Assembly (NCBI RefSeq): GCF_041624475.1
Contig: NZ_JBFJUX010000001.1
Location: 248,001-312,000 of the forward strand
DNA length: 64,000 nucleotides
Reading direction: 5' to 3'
DNA from: Litorivivens sp041624475
GTDB taxonomy: Bacteria > Pseudomonadota > Gammaproteobacteria > Pseudomonadales > Spongiibacteraceae
The first letter of the stretch is position 1; each line of letters opens with the position of its first letter. The translations under genes and the position numbers were made by a program. Below, piece by piece: positions 61,109 through 64,000 of this stretch. Under the pieces are notes generated by a model. It worked only from the letters and a program-made list of their open reading frames with translations, had not been told where the DNA came from and ran no database searches.

Positions 61109-62926
61109 ATGATCGAAAAGTTACGCAATATCGCGATTATCGCCCACGTTGACCACGGCAAAACCACCCTGGTTGATAAACTCCTCAGCCAGTCCGGAAC
61201 CCTGGATCGCCGCAGCGAAGGTGCCGAGCGCATCATGGACTCCAACGACCAGGAGCGCGAGCGCGGTATTACCATTCTCGCCAAAAACACTGCCATCAAC
61301 TGGAACGGCTACCGGATCAATATCGTGGACACCCCTGGGCACGCCGACTTCGGCGGTGAAGTAGAGCGCGTACTGTCGATGGTCGACAGCGTACTGCTGC
61401 TGGTCGATGCGGTGGACGGCCCCATGCCACAAACCCGCTTTGTCACCCAGAAGGCCTTCGAGCGTGGTTTGAAGCCGATCGTCGTAGTCAACAAAATCGA
61501 CCGCCCCGGCGCCCGCCCGCACTGGGTTATCGATCAGGTCTTTGATCTGTTTGATCGTCTCGGTGCTACTGACGAGCAGCTGGACTTCCCCATTGTCTAC
61601 GCCTCCGCCCTGAACGGCTACGCTGGCCCTGAAGCCGACGAGCTGGCCGACGACATGACGCCTCTGTTCAAAATGATTGTCGACAAGGTGAGCCCGCCGG
61701 AAGTAGACGCCGACGCGCCGCTGCAAATGCAGATCTCGGCGCTGGATTACTCCAGCTATGTGGGCGTTATCGGTGTCGGCCGGATTACCCGCGGCACGCT
61801 CAAGCCGAGCCAGCCGCTGGTGGTCGTGGACAAGGACGGCAAAACTCGCAAGGGTCGCGTCCTTACCGTGATGGGCTACCTCGGCCTGGAGCGGGTGGAA
61901 GTGCAGGAAGCCAAGGCCGGCGAAATCGTCTGTATTACCGGTATTGAAGGCCTGAGTATTTCCGACACGCTGTGCGCGCCCGAGGCCGTCGAACCCCTGC
62001 CGGCACTGACCGTTGATGAGCCCACAGTAAGCATGACCTTCCAGGTCAACGACTCACCTTTTGCGGGCAAGGAAGGCAAGTACGTTACCTCGCGCAATAT
62101 TGCCGAGCGTCTACAGCAGGAGCTGATCCACAACGTGGCCCTGCGCGTGCGTCAGGGTGACAGCCCGGACAAGTTTATCGTGTCCGGTCGCGGCGAGCTG
62201 CACTTGTCAGTGCTGATTGAAAACATGCGTCGCGAAGGCTTTGAGCTGGGCGTATCCCGTCCGGAAGTGGTGCAGCGCGAAGTGAACGGCGAAATTCAGG
62301 AGCCCTTCGAGCAGGTCGTGATTGACGTCGAAGAACAGCACCAGGGCGCGGTGATGGAAGAGCTCGGTCTGCGCAAGGCCGAACTCACCAATATGGAGCC
62401 GGACGGCAAGGGCCGGGTCAAGCTCGAATTTATTGCGCCTTCGCGCGGACTGATCGGCTTTCGCTCCCACTTTCTGACCCTGACCTCCGGTTCGGGCATT
62501 ATGACCAGCATTTTCGACCACTACGGCCCGGTCAAAATGGGTGACGTTGGCAAGCGCATCAATGGTGTGCTGGTGTCGATGGTGCAGGGCAAAACCCTGA
62601 GCTACGGCCTGTTTAACCTGCAGGATCGAGGGCGCCTGTTCAAGGGCCACGGCGAAGAGGTCTATGAAGGGCAGATTATCGGCCTGCATTCGCGCGGCAA
62701 CGACTTAGTGGTCAACCCCACCAAGGCCAAGCAGCTGACGAACGTCCGCGCCTCCGGTACCGACGACGCGCTGACCCTGTCACCGCCGGTGCGCCACACC
62801 CTGGAGCAGGCGCTGGAATTTATCGAAGACGATGAGCTGGTGGAAGTGACCCCGCTGAGCATTCGTCTGCGCAAGAAGCTCTTGAAAGAGCACGAGCGCA
62901 AGCGGGCTGGAAACGCGAAGGGCTAA
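61109..62926 (+). CDS. typA: Ribosome-associated GTPase TypA/BipA
   Basis: A translational GTPase of the EF-G class that helps ribosome assembly and stress adaptation. 605 residues with G1 AHVDHGKTTL, effector RERGITI, G3 DTPGHADF and G4 NKID, and the family's C-terminal domain with GRGELHLSVLIENMRREGFE. ATG 61109 starts at the conserved MIEKLRNIAIIAH; a start at 61088 is unlikely. A TATAAT hexamer lies about 100 bases upstream. Confidence 0.97.
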   Translation: MIEKLRNIAIIAHVDHGKTTLVDKLLSQSGTLDRRSEGAERIMDSNDQERERGITILAKNTAINWNGYRINIVDTPGHADFGGEVERVLSMVDSVLLLVDAVDGPMPQTRFVTQKAFERGLKPIVVVNKIDRPGARPHWVIDQVFDLFDRLGATDEQLDFPIVYASALNGYAGPEADELADDMTPLFKMIVDKVSPPEVDADAPLQMQISALDYSSYVGVIGVGRITRGTLKPSQPLVVVDKDGKTRKGRVLTVMGYLGLERVEVQEAKAGEIVCITGIEGLSISDTLCAPEAVEPLPALTVDEPTVSMTFQVNDSPFAGKEGKYVTSRNIAERLQQELIHNVALRVRQGDSPDKFIVSGRGELHLSVLIENMRREGFELGVSRPEVVQREVNGEIQEPFEQVVIDVEEQHQGAVMEELGLRKAELTNMEPDGKGRVKLEFIAPSRGLIGFRSHFLTLTSGSGIMTSIFDHYGPVKMGDVGKRINGVLVSMVQGKTLSYGLFNLQDRGRLFKGHGEEVYEGQIIGLHSRGNDLVVNPTKAKQLTNVRASGTDDALTLSPPVRHTLEQALEFIEDDELVEVTPLSIRLRKKLLKEHERKRAGNAKG

Positions 62927-62934
62927 TAGGGTGA

Positions 62935-62966
62935 GCGTCGGACGTCGAAAGCCTGACGTCTGGCGC
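62935..62966. repeat. Inverted repeat, REP-like copy 2
   Basis: GCGTCGGACGTC pairs imperfectly with GACGTCTGGCGC around an eight-base loop, just after the typA stop. The right arm and flank (GACGTCTGGCGCAAA) match those at 59131-59162, indicating a dispersed palindrome family in this genome. Confidence 0.5.
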
Positions 62967-63053
62967 AAACCTTCGCCGTGTCAAACGCCCGGCCAGTGCG
63001 CAAAGCCCGCCTGCTTGAGCTAAGCTGTAAGCTGTGACTGCAGTGAGGTTGCC

Positions 63054-64000
63054 GTGCTCCCCCTATTTCCGGAAATCAAACCCTACAAGACCTCGCGCTT
63101 TGCGGTAACGCCACCGCACGAGTTGCATGTCGAAGAGTGCGGCAACCCGGACGGTGTGCCGGTACTGTTTCTGCACGGCGGCCCGGGCGCAGGCTGCGGC
63201 CACAACAGCCGTCGGTTTTACGATCCCAAGGCCTACCGCATCATCCTGTTTGATCAGCGCGGTGCGGGCCAGTCTGAGCCTCACGCCTGTACCGACGACA
63301 ACACCCTCGCCGATCTTATCAGCGATATCGAGGCCCTGCTGGATAAGCTGGCAGTTGAGCGCTGCATTCTGTTCGGTGGTTCCTGGGGCGCGACGCTGGC
63401 GCTGGCCTTTGCCCAGGCCAAACCCGAGCGGGTGCGCGGCATGATTCTGCGTGGTGTGTTTCTCTGTCGCCAGCGCGATATTGACTGGTTCTATCGCGAA
63501 GGGGCCAGCCGGGTTTTTCCCGATGCCTGGCAGTTGCTGCTGCGGGTGGCGCCCGATCCGGACGACATCATTGGCGGCTTTCACAGTGCGCTTCAGTCCA
63601 GCAACGATATCCAACGTATGGCGGCGGCCCGTGCCTGGGCGGCCTGGGAGACCCACTGCTCGACCTTTCGGGTACACAAGCACGATACCCGTACGGATGT
63701 GGAAGAGCGCAATGCCTTGGCCATGGCGCGACTCGAAACTCACTACTTTATGCATCGGGGTTTTCTCGACGAGAACCAGTTGCTTGAACAGGCCGACAGG
63801 CTGCAGGGTATTCCCGGCATTATCGTCCACGGTCGCTACGATATGGTGTGCCCGCTGGATAACGCCACTGCCCTGCACGAGCGCTGGCCGGAAAGTGAAT
63901 TGCGGATTATCCGCGAGGGCGGCCATTCACCCTTTGAGCCGGCCATGGCCGATGCGCTTGTTCACGCCACCAACGATATGCTGGAATGGCTGACCAACAA
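63054..64000 (+). CDS. pip: Prolyl aminopeptidase (alpha/beta hydrolase, family S33), truncated by window edge
   Basis: Removes N-terminal proline from peptides. It starts at GTG 63054 after GAGG and runs off the window after about 315 codons. Features are VLFLHGGPGAGCGHNSRRFYD, FDQRGAGQSEPHA, the nucleophile elbow FGGSWGATLALAFA, Asp in HGRYDMVCP and His in EGGHSPFEP. The family is about 315-325 residues long, so only a few codons are missing. Confidence 0.92.
   Translation, partial: MLPLFPEIKPYKTSRFAVTPPHELHVEECGNPDGVPVLFLHGGPGAGCGHNSRRFYDPKAYRIILFDQRGAGQSEPHACTDDNTLADLISDIEALLDKLAVERCILFGGSWGATLALAFAQAKPERVRGMILRGVFLCRQRDIDWFYREGASRVFPDAWQLLLRVAPDPDDIIGGFHSALQSSNDIQRMAAARAWAAWETHCSTFRVHKHDTRTDVEERNALAMARLETHYFMHRGFLDENQLLEQADRLQGIPGIIVHGRYDMVCPLDNATALHERWPESELRIIREGGHSPFEPAMADALVHATNDMLEWLTN

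Noticed and set aside
63063..63926. 287-codon minus-strand open frame near the right edge
   Set aside because: The plus-strand frame encodes a clear prolyl aminopeptidase running off the window, so the minus frame is its shadow.

Overview
The window reads as chromosomal DNA of a free-living, aerobic, probably marine gammaproteobacterium. Gene content and order resemble Pseudomonas in several blocks: coxBA-ctaG-coxC through ctaAB-sco; zur/znu next to polA, engB, cytochromes c5/c4 and dsbA; pyrE beside crc; and an ABC-F gene, an algP-like gene and an FKBP gene together. The accessory genes (CYP51-like P450, LLM flavoproteins, TonB receptor, KshA-like Rieske oxygenase) fit the marine Cellvibrionales/Spongiibacteraceae type better than Pseudomonas. 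That placement is inference. No rRNA, tRNA, IS element, prophage or CRISPR was seen.

Layout. 1-4 kb: end of an unknown gene, two overlapping membrane GGDEF genes and a MATE exporter. 4.3-13.3 kb: a complete aa3-type cytochrome c oxidase locus with structural subunits II, I and III, copper and heme insertion factors (CtaG, SURF1, Sco and an Sco-like CxxxC protein) and heme A synthesis (CtaA, CtaB). 13.3-14.8 kb: two coupled paralogous TetR-like regulators. 14.9-17.8 kb: zinc uptake genes znuB-znuC-zur facing znuA across a Zur-type box. 17.9-24.8 kb: a small secreted protein with a repeat-rich upstream region, polA, a candidate sRNA with a sigmaE-like promoter at the ErsA/Spot 42 position, engB, two c-type cytochromes, dsbA and a hydrolase. 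24.9-34.3 kb: a neutral ceramidase-like lipoprotein, a lipase-like protein and an AddB-like/AddA-like nuclease-helicase pair. 34.5-40.5 kb: a CsgG-like lipoprotein, a Ser/Thr kinase, a DUF4124 protein, pyrE and a Crc homologue.

40.5-52.4 kb is the main accessory region: Dabb and NTF2-like small proteins, a PQQ dehydrogenase lipoprotein, two luciferase-like flavoproteins, a ferredoxin, a CYP51-like P450, a TonB-dependent receptor, an acetoacetate-decarboxylase-like protein, a KshA-like Rieske oxygenase and a DUF2505 protein. I read it as an uptake and oxidation module for a hydrophobic, perhaps steroid- or terpenoid-like, compound. The substrate cannot be read from sequence. 52.5-64 kb returns to housekeeping genes: an exonuclease/GIY-YIG fusion, dienelactone hydrolase, ABC-F ATPase, AlgP-like protein, FKBP isomerase, an NSS transporter, typA and a truncated prolyl aminopeptidase.

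The observations most worth following are the ErsA-like sRNA, the CYP51-like cluster with its unexplained palindromes, the CsgG-like/kinase pair, and the TGTTAC/GTAACA repeats upstream of polA. Motif positions were read by eye and may be off by a base or so.
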